A stretch of DNA of 50,889 nucleotides from Planococcus glaciei (GCF_900099655.1 NZ_FNDC01000019.1:1-50889); one strand, 5' to 3'; positions 21,054 through 31,827 are shown, counted from the stretch's first letter. Translations and numbers: made by a program. Notes: generated from the sequence alone by a model not told the origin.

Positions 21054-22427
21054 ATGACGAATACATATGCAGTAGTATTAGCCGCTGGCCAAGGCACGCG
21101 GATGAAGTCGAAACTTTATAAAGTGCTTCACCCGGTTTGCGGCATGCCAATGGTAGAGCATGTCACCAATAACGTGGCACAGCTCGGCGTCGAAAAAATT
21201 GTTACCATTGTCGGCCATGGCGCTGAAAAAGTAAAAGAACAATTGGGTTCGAAAAGCGAGTATGCTTTGCAGGAAGAACAGCTGGGAACAGCCCATGCCG
21301 TGCAGCAAGCTGCTTCTTTGATTGAAGGGCTTCCGGGCACGACTTTGGTGGTTTGCGGAGATACACCGCTGATCCGTTCGGAAACGATGCAATCATTGCT
21401 TGACCATCATGCGGAAACAGGGGCAAAAGCGACAATTCTGACGGCAATTGCCGACAATCCGGCTGGTTATGGCCGGATTTTGCGCGACGAATCCGAAAGC
21501 GTCTCCAAGATTGTTGAGCAGAAAGATGCCTCGATTGAAGAGCAAAAAGTGAAGGAAATCAACACAGGCACGTATTGCTTCGACAATGAGGCATTATTTG
21601 AAGCGCTGAAATTGGTATCCAACAACAACGCCCAAGGCGAGTATTACTTGCCGGATGTTATTGAAATCCTGCAAAAACAAGGCGAAGTCGTGGCTGCATA
21701 TGCGACAGACAGCTTTGATGAAACACTTGGCGTCAACGACCGGGTGGCATTGAGCCAAGCTGAAAGCTTTATGCGCGCCCGCATTGCTGAAAAGCATATG
21801 CGTGCAGGCGTTACCATCATCGACCCGGCAACAGCTTATATCAGTGCCGAAGCGGTAATCGGTGCAGATACCGTGATTCAGCCGAACGTCATCATCGAAG
21901 GCAATACCCAAATCGGTGAAGACTGCTTGATTTCATCGAACAGCCATATTGAAAACAGTGTCATCGGAGACCGTACGGTTATCCGTTCATCGCATGTATA
22001 CGACAGCACAGTTGGAAACGACACGGCAGTCGGCCCTTATGCGCACCTTCGTCCGCAGTCCCAATTGGGTGATGAAGTGAAAATCGGCAATTTTGTCGAA
22101 GTGAAAAAATCGGAACTTGGAAATGGCAGCAAAGTTTCGCATTTAAGCTATATCGGAGATGCCAGCGTCGGAACCAACGTCAACATTGGCTGTGGAACGA
22201 TTACCGTCAATTACGACGGCAAGAACAAATTCCTCACGACAATTGAAGATGACTCGTTTATCGGCTGCAATTCGAATTTGATTGCCCCGGTTACCATCGG
22301 CAAAGGCTCTTACGTAGCCGCCGGATCCACCATCTCTAAAAACGTCCCGAGCGATGCATTAGCGATCGCCCGTGCACGGCAAGAAAACAAAGAAGGCTAT
22401 GTCACTAAATTAAACTCAAGAAAATAA
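21054..22427 (+). CDS. glmU: Bifunctional N-acetylglucosamine-1-P uridyltransferase / acetyltransferase
   Basis: The 457-residue enzyme makes UDP-GlcNAc for peptidoglycan and teichoic acid. The N-terminal pyrophosphorylase domain opens with [13 protein letters not shown] (7-19). The C-terminal left-handed beta-helix of hexapeptide repeats runs from about residue 250, and the acetyltransferase histidine lies in [10 protein letters not shown]. An in-frame TTG at 21033 is too early; TTGGAGGA at 21037-21044 fits the ATG at 21054. prs follows 18 bases later. Confidence 0.96.
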   Translation: MTNTYAVVLAAGQGTRMKSKLYKVLHPVCGMPMVEHVTNNVAQLGVEKIVTIVGHGAEKVKEQLGSKSEYALQEEQLGTAHAVQQAASLIEGLPGTTLVVCGDTPLIRSETMQSLLDHHAETGAKATILTAIADNPAGYGRILRDESESVSKIVEQKDASIEEQKVKEINTGTYCFDNEALFEALKLVSNNNAQGEYYLPDVIEILQKQGEVVAAYATDSFDETLGVNDRVALSQAESFMRARIAEKHMRAGVTIIDPATAYISAEAVIGADTVIQPNVIIEGNTQIGEDCLISSNSHIENSVIGDRTVIRSSHVYDSTVGNDTAVGPYAHLRPQSQLGDEVKIGNFVEVKKSELGNGSKVSHLSYIGDASVGTNVNIGCGTITVNYDGKNKFLTTIEDDSFIGCNSNLIAPVTIGKGSYVAAGSTISKNVPSDALAIARARQENKEGYVTKLNSRK

Positions 22428-22445
22428 TAGGAGGCTACACACGAA

Positions 22446-23414
22446 ATGAGTTATCAAATTGATGCAGCAACCACTAAGATGAAAATTTTCGCATTGAATT
22501 CGAACCAGAAGTTAGCGGAGGAAATTGCCGAACACATCGGCCTGCCGCTTGGAAAAAGTTCAGTTACCCACTTCAGTGATGGGGAAATCCAGATTAATAT
22601 TGAAGAAAGTATCCGTGGCTGTGATGTTTTCATCGTGCAATCGACTTCTGAGCCGGTCAACGAGAATTTAATGGAACTGCTGATCATGATTGATGCAGTA
22701 AAACGTGCCTCTGCCCGTACTGTAAACGTCGTAATGCCTTATTACGGCTATGCCCGCCAAGACCGTAAAGCGCGTTCGCGCGAACCGATCACGGCGAAAT
22801 TGGTGGCCAACCTTCTGGAAACAGCAGGAGCAACCCGTGTGATTGCACTTGACTTGCATGCGCCTCAAATCCAAGGATTCTTTGATATCCTGATTGACCA
22901 CTTAGTGGCTGTACCTCTTCTTTCAGATTATTTCTTGAACGACAGCGGCATCGATTTGGACAACGTCATTATCGTTTCACCGGACCACGGCGGGGTGACA
23001 CGTGCCCGCAAGATGGCGGACCGCCTGAAAGCGCCGATTGCCATCATTGACAAGCGCCGCCCGCGTCCGAACGTAGCGGAAGTCATGAACATCGTCGGGA
23101 ATGTAGACGGCAAAACGGCTATCATCATCGATGACATCATCGACACAGCCGGCACCATCTCCATTGCGGCAAGTGCGTTAGTTAAGAGCGGAGCAAAAGA
23201 AGTATACGCTTGCTGTACGCACCCGGTATTGTCTGGCCCAGCAGTAGGACGGATCAACGACTCGGTTATTAAAGAATTGATCGTGACCAACTCCATTGCC
23301 TTGCCGGAAGAAAAGAAATCGCCGAAAATCAAACAGCTTTCTGTAGCTAAGTTAATGGCTGAGACCATCGTTCGTGTCCATGAACAAAAATCTGTCAGCA
23401 CATTGTTTGATTGA
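22446..23414 (+). CDS. prs: Ribose-phosphate pyrophosphokinase
   Basis: The 322-residue enzyme makes PRPP for purine, pyrimidine, histidine, tryptophan and NAD synthesis. It has the N-terminal flexible segment around [17 protein letters not shown], the catalytic region [13 protein letters not shown], and the PRPP loop [19 protein letters not shown] lies about 10 bases before the ATG. The glmU-prs pair is co-transcribed from the glmU promoter. Confidence 0.97.
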   Translation: MSYQIDAATTKMKIFALNSNQKLAEEIAEHIGLPLGKSSVTHFSDGEIQINIEESIRGCDVFIVQSTSEPVNENLMELLIMIDAVKRASARTVNVVMPYYGYARQDRKARSREPITAKLVANLLETAGATRVIALDLHAPQIQGFFDILIDHLVAVPLLSDYFLNDSGIDLDNVIIVSPDHGGVTRARKMADRLKAPIAIIDKRRPRPNVAEVMNIVGNVDGKTAIIIDDIIDTAGTISIAASALVKSGAKEVYACCTHPVLSGPAVGRINDSVIKELIVTNSIALPEEKKSPKIKQLSVAKLMAETIVRVHEQKSVSTLFD

Positions 23415-23442
23415 TCTGAATACATGCTTATTGGTTCTTTAG

Positions 23443-23467
23443 GTTTGGTTTTCCTCTAGCAGGGTAA
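23443..23467 (+). promoter_or_regulatory. Sigma-B-like promoter of rplY/ctc
   Basis: GTTTGG (23443-23448), a 13-base spacer and GGGTAA (23462-23467) resemble the general stress consensus GTTTAA-N12/14-GGGWAT with three mismatches in all. B. subtilis ctc is the classical sigma-B gene, which makes this call reasonable. Confidence 0.5.
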
Positions 23468-23506
23468 ATACTTGTTATGGACAACTAAACTGGAGGATGA
23501 GTATAT

Positions 23507-24154
23507 ATGACATCAAAAATCTCGGTACAAAAAAGAGAAACCGGTACACCCCACTCTAAACTAACGGAACTGCGCGGACAGGGAATTGTGCCTGGCGTCG
23601 TTTACGGCTACCAGACAGAAACTACGCCTGTAGCAGTTTCTGAAATCGACTTGATTAAAACATTGCGCGAATCTGGACGCAACGGGGTTATTAACCTGGA
23701 ACTCGAAGGCAAAACCTTGAATGTGGTATTGAGCGATTTCCAGCGTGACGCTTTAAAAGGCAGCTTCGAACACGTGGACTTTTTGGCAGTCAATATGTCA
23801 GATGAGCTTGAAGTAGCTGTAGCTGTACATTTGATCGGCGAATCACCTGGAGAAAAAGAAGGCGGCGTAGTCAACCAGCCGAACCGTGAAGTAACGATTA
23901 AAGTGAAGCCGGCTGATATTCCGGATTCCCTTGAAGTGGATGTAGCGAACCTTGCAATCGGCGACACAGCAACAGTCGGCGATATCCGCGGAACAGTTTC
24001 TTACGAAATCCTGGATGAAGACGACTTTATCCTTGTTTCTGTAACAGCTCCACGTTCACAGGACGAACTGGATGAGCTTGAAACGCCTGCAGCTGAAGAT
24101 GCTGAGCCGGAAGTAGTCGGCGGCGAATCGGACAGCGAAGAAAAAGAAGCGTAA
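23507..24154 (+). CDS. rplY: 50S ribosomal protein L25 / general stress protein Ctc
   Basis: The 215-residue long form (TL5/Ctc) binds 5S rRNA. An N-terminal L25 domain (about 1-92, containing LRGQGIVPGVVYG) is followed by the C-terminal beta domain and a strongly acidic tail (DELDELETPAAEDAEPE and on). TGGAGGATG precedes the ATG at 23507. It lies 92 bases after prs with what looks like its own stress-type promoter. Confidence 0.94.
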   Translation: MTSKISVQKRETGTPHSKLTELRGQGIVPGVVYGYQTETTPVAVSEIDLIKTLRESGRNGVINLELEGKTLNVVLSDFQRDALKGSFEHVDFLAVNMSDELEVAVAVHLIGESPGEKEGGVVNQPNREVTIKVKPADIPDSLEVDVANLAIGDTATVGDIRGTVSYEILDEDDFILVSVTAPRSQDELDELETPAAEDAEPEVVGGESDSEEKEA

Positions 24155-24167
24155 TTTAAGAGAATAC

Positions 24168-24199
24168 AGGGGCTGTCTAGCGACAGCCCCTATTTTTCT
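24168..24199 (+). terminator. Terminator after rplY
   Basis: The perfect 10-bp arms AGGGGCTGTC and GACAGCCCCT with loop TAGC are followed by ATTTTT. Confidence 0.93.
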
Positions 24200-24256
24200 G
24201 TTTTAAAGCGTAATATGATAAAATAAATAGCAGTGAAAAAGAAAAGGAAGATTCTT

Positions 24257-24820
24257 ATGAAACTGATTATTGGCTTGGGGAACCCCGGCAAAACATACGA
24301 ACAGACGCGGCACAATATCGGGTTTAAAGTGATTGATTACCTGGCTTCCAAATGGAATGCGCCTTTGACGCAAACGAAGTTTAAAGGCATGTACTCGATC
24401 ATTCACCGGCCTGAAGGAAAAGTCATGCTGTTAAAACCGCTTACTTATATGAACTTGTCCGGAGAAAGTGTCGGAGCGTTGATGGATTATTACGATATCG
24501 ACATTGAAGACATTGTTGTCATCTACGATGATCTGGATTTGCCGACCGGCCAGCTCCGTTTGCGCCAAAAAGGCAGCGCGGGAGGGCATAACGGCATCAA
24601 ATCGCTGATCCAGCATTTGGGGACGCAGCAGTTTAACCGTATCCGAATCGGCATTAGCCGCCCGCCGGCAGGCATGAAAGTTCCCGATTACGTTCTGTCG
24701 CGTTTTTCCGACAACGAAACCCCGGAAGTGGCAGAAGCGGTCAAGCAAAGCGCAGAAGCTTGTGAGCTGTGGCTGTCGAAAGCTTATCCGGAGGTCATGA
24801 ATAACTTTAATGGATCATAA
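24257..24820 (+). CDS. pth: Peptidyl-tRNA hydrolase
   Basis: The 187-residue enzyme recycles peptidyl-tRNAs that fall off ribosomes. [20 protein letters not shown] holds the substrate asparagine N9 and catalytic H19, and YDDLDLP and GSAGGHNG follow as expected. The frame is open from 24233, but AAAAGGAAG and homology favour the ATG at 24257. In B. subtilis (spoVC) fin and spoVT lie next to mfd; neither is present here. Confidence 0.96.
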   Translation: MKLIIGLGNPGKTYEQTRHNIGFKVIDYLASKWNAPLTQTKFKGMYSIIHRPEGKVMLLKPLTYMNLSGESVGALMDYYDIDIEDIVVIYDDLDLPTGQLRLRQKGSAGGHNGIKSLIQHLGTQQFNRIRIGISRPPAGMKVPDYVLSRFSDNETPEVAEAVKQSAEACELWLSKAYPEVMNNFNGS

Positions 24821-24829
24821 ATTCGCTTT

Positions 24830-24858
24830 GGCGCTGTTGGCGTTCAGGGCTTTTTTCT
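24830..24858 (+). terminator. Possible terminator between pth and mfd
   Basis: The imperfect arms GGCGCTG and CAGGGC surround eight bases and lead into TTTTTT. Confidence 0.4.
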
Positions 24859-24910
24859 GTTTTCGCCATACTGGTTGATTTACTCACTTACCTTGAAAGG
24901 AGGAATCTAA

Positions 24911-27900
24911 ATGGAACAAATTTTGCAGGTGTTTTCAGAGGATTCCCATATACAGAAATTCATAGCCGATTTGAAAAAAGGCAGCGACCACCATTTGATT
25001 TCGGGCTTGTCCGGCAGTGCCCGGCCTGTCTTCTACCAGACGGTCTGGTCGGACATGCAGGCGCCTTTATTAATTGTGACACCGAATTTATTGAATGCGC
25101 AGCGCACCTACGATGATTTGGTTAAATTAATGGGAGAAGAACTGGTCCACTTGTATCCGGCTGATGAACTGATTGCGGCAGATGTGTCGTTTTCGGGGCC
25201 TGAATTGCGGGCTCACCGAATGGATACGCTTGACCATATGTACAGTGTCGGGAAAGGGATCTATATTACGCCAGTTGCCGGGATGCGCAAATTGATGCCG
25301 TCGCACGAGCAATGGGAAAATTCCACGCTGCGCACAGCAGAAGGGGAAGAGTTGGATACCGATCAATGGCTGCTGAAGCTGGTCGCCATGGGCTATTCCC
25401 GAACTCCGATGGTGACGACGCCGGGGGAATTTGCCTTGCGCGGAGGAATTCTCGACATCTATCCGTTGAACTTTGAACATCCGGCCCGCATCGAACTGTT
25501 TGATACGGAAGTGGATTCCATTCGGCTGTTTTCCGCTGAAGACCAGCGCTCTCTTGAAAAAATGAAATCGCTGTGCATTTTGCCGGCAAACGAACTGGTG
25601 CTGTCCAAAGCCCAGCAGCTGGCGTTGGCGGAAAAGCTGGAAGCCCAATTGGCCGCTTCTTTAAAGAAACTCAAAGCAGAAGATACAAAAGAAGCGCTGC
25701 TTCAACATATCCAACACGATATTACGCTGCTGCGTGAAGGCAATGTGCCGGACCAGGTCGCAAAATATGCGGCACTCGTCGAATCGCAGTCGGCTTGTTT
25801 AAGCGATTATTTCCCGGGAAATGGCGTCATTTTATTTGATGAACTTGGGCGCATCCAGGAAATGACCGATACCCTGGAGCGTGAAGAAGGCGACTGGATC
25901 GTCTCGCTTTTGGAAGAAGGGAAATTCCTGCACAATTTGCGCCTGTCTTATTCCTTCCGGGAGGTTTTAACTAAAACCAAACAAAAAATGGCGTTTCTGT
26001 CGTTGTTCGTCCGGACCTTCCCTTCCATACAAGTGAAAAATTCCATCACGTTTTCCTGCCGGCCGATGCAATCGTTCCATGGCCAGATGAATTTATTGAA
26101 AACAGAAGCGGAGCGCTGGGAACAGGCGAAATTCCAAGTGTTTATCATTGCCGAAGGCCAGGAGCGCTTGCAGAAAGTCCGCTCCGTGCTGGAAGACTAT
26201 GATATGGAAGCGGAAATCGTGACCGCCACTACGAAAATCCAGGGCGGCAAGATGTATTTGGTGGACGGCGACCTGTCCGGCGGATTTGAGATGCCTTTGC
26301 AGCGCTTGGCCATTTTGACGGACGGGGAATTGTTTAAAAAACAGGCGAAGAAAAAAACACGCCCGCAGAAATTGACCAACGCCGAGCGCATCAAGAGCTA
26401 TTCGGAAATTAAACCGGGCGATTATGTCGTGCATATCCATCACGGCATCGGCCGCTATGTCGGCATTGAAACGCTGGAAATCGGCGGCGTCCATAAAGAT
26501 TACCTGCATATCATCTATAAAGCGGATGACAAATTGTTCGTGCCGGTCGACCAGATCGATTTGATCCAGAAATACATTGCGTCGGAAGAAAAAGAGCCGA
26601 AGCTCCATAAAATGGGCGGCGCGGAATGGAAAAAGACGCACCGCAAAGTGTCGGCTGCTGTCCAGGACATTGCCGACGACTTGATCAAACTGTATGCCGA
26701 ACGCGAAGCGCTAAAAGGCTATGCCTTTACGGAAGAGCAGGACATGCAGCGTCAGTTCGAAGCTGAATTCCCTTACGAAGAAACGGTTGACCAGCTGCGC
26801 TCCATCAACGAAGTGAAACGCGATATGGAAAAAGAGCGGCCAATGGACCGCTTGATCTGCGGCGACGTTGGATACGGCAAAACCGAAGTGGCGATACGTG
26901 CCGCATTTAAAGCGGTGCTTGATGGCAAACAAGTGGCCTTTTTGGTGCCGACGACCATTCTCGCCCAGCAGCATTTTGAGACGATGAGCGAACGGTTCAA
27001 AGACTACCCGATTACGGTCGGGCTGATGAGCCGCTTCCGTTCCAAGAAGCAGCAGACTGAAACGGTGAAAGGCTTGAAGAACGGCTCGGTTGATGTCGTC
27101 ATCGGCACACACCGGATCCTGTCAAAAGACATGGCCTATAAAGACCTGGGCTTGTTGATCATTGATGAAGAACAGCGCTTTGGAGTCACCCATAAAGAAA
27201 AGATTAAGCAAATGAAAACGAATGTTGACGTCTTGACCTTGACGGCCACGCCGATTCCGCGGACGCTCCACATGTCGATGATCGGTGTACGTGATTTGTC
27301 TGTCATCGAAACACCGCCGGCAAACCGCTTCCCGGTACAAAGCTATGTCATGGAATACAACGGCGCACTTGTCCGCGAGGCAATCGAACGGGAAATGGCG
27401 CGCGGCGGCCAAGTATTTTTCTTGTACAACCGGGTGGACGACATGACCCGCAAAGTGGAAGAAATCCAATCCTTGGTGCCGGAAGCGCGGGTCGGCTATG
27501 CCCACGGCCAAATGTCCGAAACGGAACTTGAATCGGTCATTCTCGGTTTCCTCGACGGCGATTACGACGTCCTGGTAACGACGACGATCATTGAAACCGG
27601 CATCGATATCCCGAACGTTAATACGCTTATCATCCATAATGCGGACCGCATGGGCTTGTCGCAGCTGTATCAATTGCGCGGACGCGTCGGCCGTTCAAGC
27701 CGTGTTGCTTACGCTTATTTCATGTACCAGCGCGATAAAGTGCTGACCGATGTTGCTGAAAAGCGCTTGATGGCTATCAAGGAATTTACCGAACTCGGTT
27801 CCGGCTTTAAAATCGCCATGCGCGATTTGTCGATCCGGGGTGCCGGGAACCTGCTAGGTTCGCAGCAGCACGGCTTTATCGATTCAGTCGGTTTTGATTT

Positions 27901-28444
27901 GTATTCACAAATGCTTGAGCAGGCAATTGAAGAACGCCGGACGGGCATGAAAAAAGAAGAAATTCCCGAAGTGGAGATTTCGCTTGATATTGATGCGTAT
28001 ATTCCGGACAGCTATATTGGCGACGGCTACCAGAAAATCCAGATGTACAAACGCGTCAAAGGCATTGATGAGGTTGGGGAAGTGGCTGAACTGCAAGACG
28101 AACTGATCGACCGCTTCGGCGATATGCCGATTGAAACAGACCGCCTGCTGCGCATTGCCCGCATGAAAATTTGGGCGCGCCAGACCGGCGTCGAAACGAT
28201 CAAACAAAACGGCAAGCTGATTTCGATCCGCTTGTCTGAAGACGGCACCGCTGCCGTTAACGGCGGAAAGCTGGTGGAAGAATCAGCAGCTTACGGACGT
28301 GCAGTCGGATTCAGCATGTCGGGCCAGCAATTGGTCATGACCATCGATGAAAACAAATCCGGAAAGCATCATCCGTTTGATGTGCTCGAAGGCATGATGA
28401 AGTTGATTCCGGAATCGCTCCGCGAAGAAAAAACGGTGAGTTAA
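24911..28444 (+). CDS. mfd: Transcription-repair coupling factor
   Basis: The 1177-residue translocase removes stalled RNA polymerase from lesions and recruits UvrA. The UvrB-like N-terminal part is followed by the RNA-polymerase-interacting domain (GDYVVHIHHGIGRYVGIETL), the RecG-like helicase with Walker A GDVGYGKT (651-658) and DEEQ box (752-755), and the C-terminal TRCF domain. AAAGGAGG lies eight bases before the ATG. The length is normal. Confidence 0.97.
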   Translation: MEQILQVFSEDSHIQKFIADLKKGSDHHLISGLSGSARPVFYQTVWSDMQAPLLIVTPNLLNAQRTYDDLVKLMGEELVHLYPADELIAADVSFSGPELRAHRMDTLDHMYSVGKGIYITPVAGMRKLMPSHEQWENSTLRTAEGEELDTDQWLLKLVAMGYSRTPMVTTPGEFALRGGILDIYPLNFEHPARIELFDTEVDSIRLFSAEDQRSLEKMKSLCILPANELVLSKAQQLALAEKLEAQLAASLKKLKAEDTKEALLQHIQHDITLLREGNVPDQVAKYAALVESQSACLSDYFPGNGVILFDELGRIQEMTDTLEREEGDWIVSLLEEGKFLHNLRLSYSFREVLTKTKQKMAFLSLFVRTFPSIQVKNSITFSCRPMQSFHGQMNLLKTEAERWEQAKFQVFIIAEGQERLQKVRSVLEDYDMEAEIVTATTKIQGGKMYLVDGDLSGGFEMPLQRLAILTDGELFKKQAKKKTRPQKLTNAERIKSYSEIKPGDYVVHIHHGIGRYVGIETLEIGGVHKDYLHIIYKADDKLFVPVDQIDLIQKYIASEEKEPKLHKMGGAEWKKTHRKVSAAVQDIADDLIKLYAEREALKGYAFTEEQDMQRQFEAEFPYEETVDQLRSINEVKRDMEKERPMDRLICGDVGYGKTEVAIRAAFKAVLDGKQVAFLVPTTILAQQHFETMSERFKDYPITVGLMSRFRSKKQQTETVKGLKNGSVDVVIGTHRILSKDMAYKDLGLLIIDEEQRFGVTHKEKIKQMKTNVDVLTLTATPIPRTLHMSMIGVRDLSVIETPPANRFPVQSYVMEYNGALVREAIEREMARGGQVFFLYNRVDDMTRKVEEIQSLVPEARVGYAHGQMSETELESVILGFLDGDYDVLVTTTIIETGIDIPNVNTLIIHNADRMGLSQLYQLRGRVGRSSRVAYAYFMYQRDKVLTDVAEKRLMAIKEFTELGSGFKIAMRDLSIRGAGNLLGSQQHGFIDSVGFDLYSQMLEQAIEERRTGMKKEEIPEVEISLDIDAYIPDSYIGDGYQKIQMYKRVKGIDEVGEVAELQDELIDRFGDMPIETDRLLRIARMKIWARQTGVETIKQNGKLISIRLSEDGTAAVNGGKLVEESAAYGRAVGFSMSGQQLVMTIDENKSGKHHPFDVLEGMMKLIPESLREEKTVS

Positions 28445-28489
28445 TTTTGAACAGGGAATGAGTGAAGCCCGTTGGCCAATGAAGGAACC

Positions 28490-30073
28490 ATGAAGACATT
28501 TATGAAAGGCGCTGTTCTTTTGACGATGGCGGGCTTAATCGTTAAACTGCTCAGCGCCGTTTACCGGGTTCCTTATCAAAATCTGGTGGGGGATCAGGGC
28601 TTTTATATTTACCAGCAAGTGTATCCGTTTATTGGAATATTTAGCACGTGGACATCGTACGGTTTTGCCGTTGCCGTGTCGAAAATGATGGCGGATTCCG
28701 ATGAAAGGGAGCATGGTTCCATCCTGAAAATCGCTTTTGGGTTTATTGCTGTCATTTCGACGCTGTTTTTCCTGAGCCTGTATTTGGGCTCGGATCTTTT
28801 GGCGGGGTGGATGGGAGATGCCAAGCTAAGCGGATTATTGCAGGTAGGAGCTTTTGCGGTGCTGTTAATGCCGCCGCTTGCTGTTTTGAAAGGGTATTTC
28901 CAGTCAAACAACGACATGGCGCCGGTCGCCTATTCGCAAGTCACCGAACAAGGGATTCGCGTGTCGGTCATTTTACTGGGCACCTGGATTGTCGTCTCAA
29001 GCGGATTTTCCCTTTATGCTGCAGGGCAGATGGCAATGTTCGGGGCTGTGGCCGGGGAAATTGCCGGTGTCATTCTGCTGGTGGCTTATTTCCGCAAGCG
29101 CGTCTTCAAATTACAAACAGCATCCAAGCTGCGCATTTGGCCGGTCATTAAAAACATGACGGCCATATCGCTCAGCATCAGCATGAGTTCGCTGATTCTG
29201 CTGTTTTTCCAATTGGCCGATTCGTTCACCGTGTTTCAGCTGTTGACGGAAAGCGGCCTGGACCGGACGCTCGCCATGGAGCAAAAAGGCGTTTACGACC
29301 GCGGCCAGCCGCTTGTCCAGTTCGGCATCCTGATCGCCACGTCGCTTGCTTTGACCATTGTGCCGCTGGTGGCCCATATGTCGAGAAAAGAAAGCGGCCG
29401 TTCAGCGCAGATGTATGCAGGGCTCGCGTTCCGAATTTCATTTCTGTTTGCGTTTGCGGCAGCTGCCGGCCTGACCTTCGTCATGCCCTATGTCAATGAA
29501 ATGCTGTTCCAGACGCGGGATGAATCGCTGACGTTAATTATTTTTAGCTGGCAAATCGTCTGGATGTCGCTGCTGTTGATTATGACCGCCATGCTTCACG
29601 GCCTAGGCAAAGTCAAAGTCCCGGCGCTGCTGTTGACCGGCGGCTTACTTATTAAAATCGCCGGCAATTGGCTCCTCGTGCCGATATGGGAAGTAACAGG
29701 CGCAGCGGTCGCCGGAAATCTGGGTCTGGCATTCATTGTCATCGGCCTGCTTCAGTACTTTAAACGGGTTTGGCCGATCCGTTTTGCACCGGCCCGTTAC
29801 TACGGCTGGCTTGGCTTGTCCGCGGCAGCCATGGGCATTGCCGTTGTCGGCTGGGCTGTTTTTTCGGACATGGTGTTATTTGACGGTGCCGCCAGCCGGC
29901 TGGCCGCTTTGTTGACTTCGTTGACGGCGGTGCCGCTTGGGGCAATCGTCTTCCTGCTGCTGATTGCCAAGAGCCGGATCATTACCGAGAAAGAATGGTA
30001 CATTATTCCGTTCGGCAGGAAGCTGGCCGGCCTCCAGTTGAAAATCCGACAACAGAAAAGAGGGCAAAGATGA
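28490..30073 (+). CDS. Polysaccharide flippase-family membrane protein (YabM-like)
   Basis: The product is about 527 residues, very hydrophobic and probably with 14 membrane spans, of the MOP flippase superfamily (MurJ/SpoVB/Wzx). The conserved N-terminus KGAVLLTMAGLIVKLLSAVYRVPYQN is split by the first span. Members export lipid-linked wall or polysaccharide precursors; the substrate of YabM is unknown. The start is uncertain: ATG at 28490 has GAAGGA four bases before it, whereas the in-frame TTG at 28472 gives an N-terminus more like B. subtilis YabM but has no ribosome site. It overlaps the next gene by four bases. Confidence 0.82.
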   Translation: MKTFMKGAVLLTMAGLIVKLLSAVYRVPYQNLVGDQGFYIYQQVYPFIGIFSTWTSYGFAVAVSKMMADSDEREHGSILKIAFGFIAVISTLFFLSLYLGSDLLAGWMGDAKLSGLLQVGAFAVLLMPPLAVLKGYFQSNNDMAPVAYSQVTEQGIRVSVILLGTWIVVSSGFSLYAAGQMAMFGAVAGEIAGVILLVAYFRKRVFKLQTASKLRIWPVIKNMTAISLSISMSSLILLFFQLADSFTVFQLLTESGLDRTLAMEQKGVYDRGQPLVQFGILIATSLALTIVPLVAHMSRKESGRSAQMYAGLAFRISFLFAFAAAAGLTFVMPYVNEMLFQTRDESLTLIIFSWQIVWMSLLLIMTAMLHGLGKVKVPALLLTGGLLIKIAGNWLLVPIWEVTGAAVAGNLGLAFIVIGLLQYFKRVWPIRFAPARYYGWLGLSAAAMGIAVVGWAVFSDMVLFDGAASRLAALLTSLTAVPLGAIVFLLLIAKSRIITEKEWYIIPFGRKLAGLQLKIRQQKRGQR

Positions 30074-31533
30074 ACACGATACAGGTAATCGGGCTGGGCG
30101 CAGGGGATTTGGATCAACTGCCGCTTGGCGTTTACAAGAAATTAAAACAAGCTACTAACTTATACGTCCGTACCCAGGACCATCCGGTGCTGACAGAATT
30201 GGCAGCAGAAGGTGTGGAATTCACGTCATTTGATGCTGTTTACGAAAAACACGATACGTTTGCGCCGGTATACGCAGAAATTGCCGATACATTGGTGGCG
30301 TATGCAAAAGACCAATCCGTCATTTATGCGGTGCCGGGGCATCCCCTTGTCGCCGAACAGACCGTCCAAAATTTAATCGAAGCGGAAAAAGCCGGAGCTT
30401 GCCAACTGTCGATTGAAGGCGGCCACAGTTTTCTGGACGCCTTGTTTGGTGCGCTGCGCATCGATCCGATTGAAGGCTTTCAGCTTCTTGACGGGACGGA
30501 GATGAAAAGCGACGATGTCAACATGACACAGCATATTTTAATTGCCCAAGTGTATGATTCGTTCAGCGCTTCGGAAGTCAAACTGACGCTGATGGAAAAA
30601 TATCCGGAAGAGTATCCGGTGACCATTGTCACTGCAGCCGGTTCAGCGGACGAAGTCCTGCGCACGGTTCCGCTATATGAACTCGACCGTGCCGCGGAAG
30701 TGAACAATTTAACGACGGTTTATGTGCCGCCGGCAAAAGACCAGCTCGTGCGTTTGAAGGAATGGCAGACTTTCCGCAGCATTGTGGCACAGCTGAGAAG
30801 CCCGGAAGGCTGTCCGTGGGACCGTGAACAGACGCATGAATCGCTGCGCCCTTATTTGCTTGAAGAAGCCCATGAGCTGATCCAGGCGATTGACGAGCAG
30901 GATGACGAAGCCATAGCGGAAGAACTGGGCGATGTGTTGCTGCAAGTATTTTTGCATGCCCAAATCGGCCAGGACAACGGCTATTTCCAGCTTGAAGATG
31001 TTTTGTCGGCTGTGAGCTCGAAAATGATCCGCCGCCATCCGCATGTTTTCGGAGATGCCGAAGTGGAAGATGCCGATGAAGTGGTAGCTAATTGGCAAGC
31101 CATTAAAGCGCAGGAAAAACCGGCAGCCGAATCGATTTTGGACGGCCAGGAGCGCTTTAGTTCGTCGCTCATTACGTCTTACAACTACCAGAAAAAAGCG
31201 GCGAAAGTCGGCTTCAGCTGGTCGGATGCAGAAGGCGCCTGGGAGAAATTCGAAGAAGAACTGCAGGAATTCCAAGCGGAACTGGCGAAAGGTTCTAAAG
31301 ACCGCCAATTGGAAGAACTTGGCGATTTGCTGTTCACCTTGGTGAATATTGCCCGGTTCTACGAATTGTCGCCGGAGCAGGCAATGGTGCATGCCAACCG
31401 CAAATTCCATCAGCGCTTCCGCCACGTGGAAAAACGCGTACAGGAAGGCACCGGCAACTTTGGCGATTATTCGCTCGACCAGCTTGACCAATTCTGGAAC
31501 GAAGCCAAAGCTATGGCAAGAAAGGAAGACTGA
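30070..31533 (+). CDS. yabN: Tetrapyrrole methylase / MazG fusion protein (YabN)
   Basis: The 487-residue fusion has an N-terminal tetrapyrrole-methylase-fold domain (1 to about 215, IQVIGLGAGDLDQLPLG) and C-terminal MazG nucleoside triphosphate pyrophosphohydrolase repeats. The metal-binding EEAHELIQAI..EELGDVLLQV lies around 265-295, and a second EELGDLLF near 420. MazG hydrolyses non-canonical NTPs; the methylase part has no known reaction. The ATG at 30070 overlaps the flippase stop as ATGA. The same fusion occurs in B. subtilis YabN. Confidence 0.9.
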   Translation: MNTIQVIGLGAGDLDQLPLGVYKKLKQATNLYVRTQDHPVLTELAAEGVEFTSFDAVYEKHDTFAPVYAEIADTLVAYAKDQSVIYAVPGHPLVAEQTVQNLIEAEKAGACQLSIEGGHSFLDALFGALRIDPIEGFQLLDGTEMKSDDVNMTQHILIAQVYDSFSASEVKLTLMEKYPEEYPVTIVTAAGSADEVLRTVPLYELDRAAEVNNLTTVYVPPAKDQLVRLKEWQTFRSIVAQLRSPEGCPWDREQTHESLRPYLLEEAHELIQAIDEQDDEAIAEELGDVLLQVFLHAQIGQDNGYFQLEDVLSAVSSKMIRRHPHVFGDAEVEDADEVVANWQAIKAQEKPAAESILDGQERFSSSLITSYNYQKKAAKVGFSWSDAEGAWEKFEEELQEFQAELAKGSKDRQLEELGDLLFTLVNIARFYELSPEQAMVHANRKFHQRFRHVEKRVQEGTGNFGDYSLDQLDQFWNEAKAMARKED

Positions 31534-31536
31534 CCT

Positions 31537-31827
31537 ATGCGACTCGATAAATTTCTGAAAGTGTCCCGTTTGATCAAACGCCGGACGCTCGCTAAAGAAG
31601 TGGCCGACCAAGGCCGCATCACCATCAATGGCACAAAAGGAAAAGCCAGTTCCGTGTTGAAAGAAAACGACGAACTGCAGATCCGCTTTGGCCAGAAAGT
31701 GGTGACGGTACGGGTAGAACAATTAAAAGAAAATGTGCGAAAAGAAGAGACCGCCAATATGTACACCATCTTGAAAGAAGAAAAGCTTGAAAAAGTGGAA
31801 CCTGAATTCATCGATGACGAAGCGTGA
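31537..31827 (+). CDS. rqcP: S4-domain ribosome quality-control protein RqcP (YabO)
   Basis: The 96-residue protein consists of an Hsp15-like S4 RNA-binding domain (MRLDKFLKVSRLIKRRTLAK and on) and a short C-terminal extension. B. subtilis RqcP (YabO) works with RqcH to add alanine tails on stalled 50S subunits. It starts three bases after yabN with GGAAG upstream. It lies next to yabP and yabQ in B. subtilis; here a terminator and the opposing arginine operon follow instead. Confidence 0.92.
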   Translation: MRLDKFLKVSRLIKRRTLAKEVADQGRITINGTKGKASSVLKENDELQIRFGQKVVTVRVEQLKENVRKEETANMYTILKEEKLEKVEPEFIDDEA

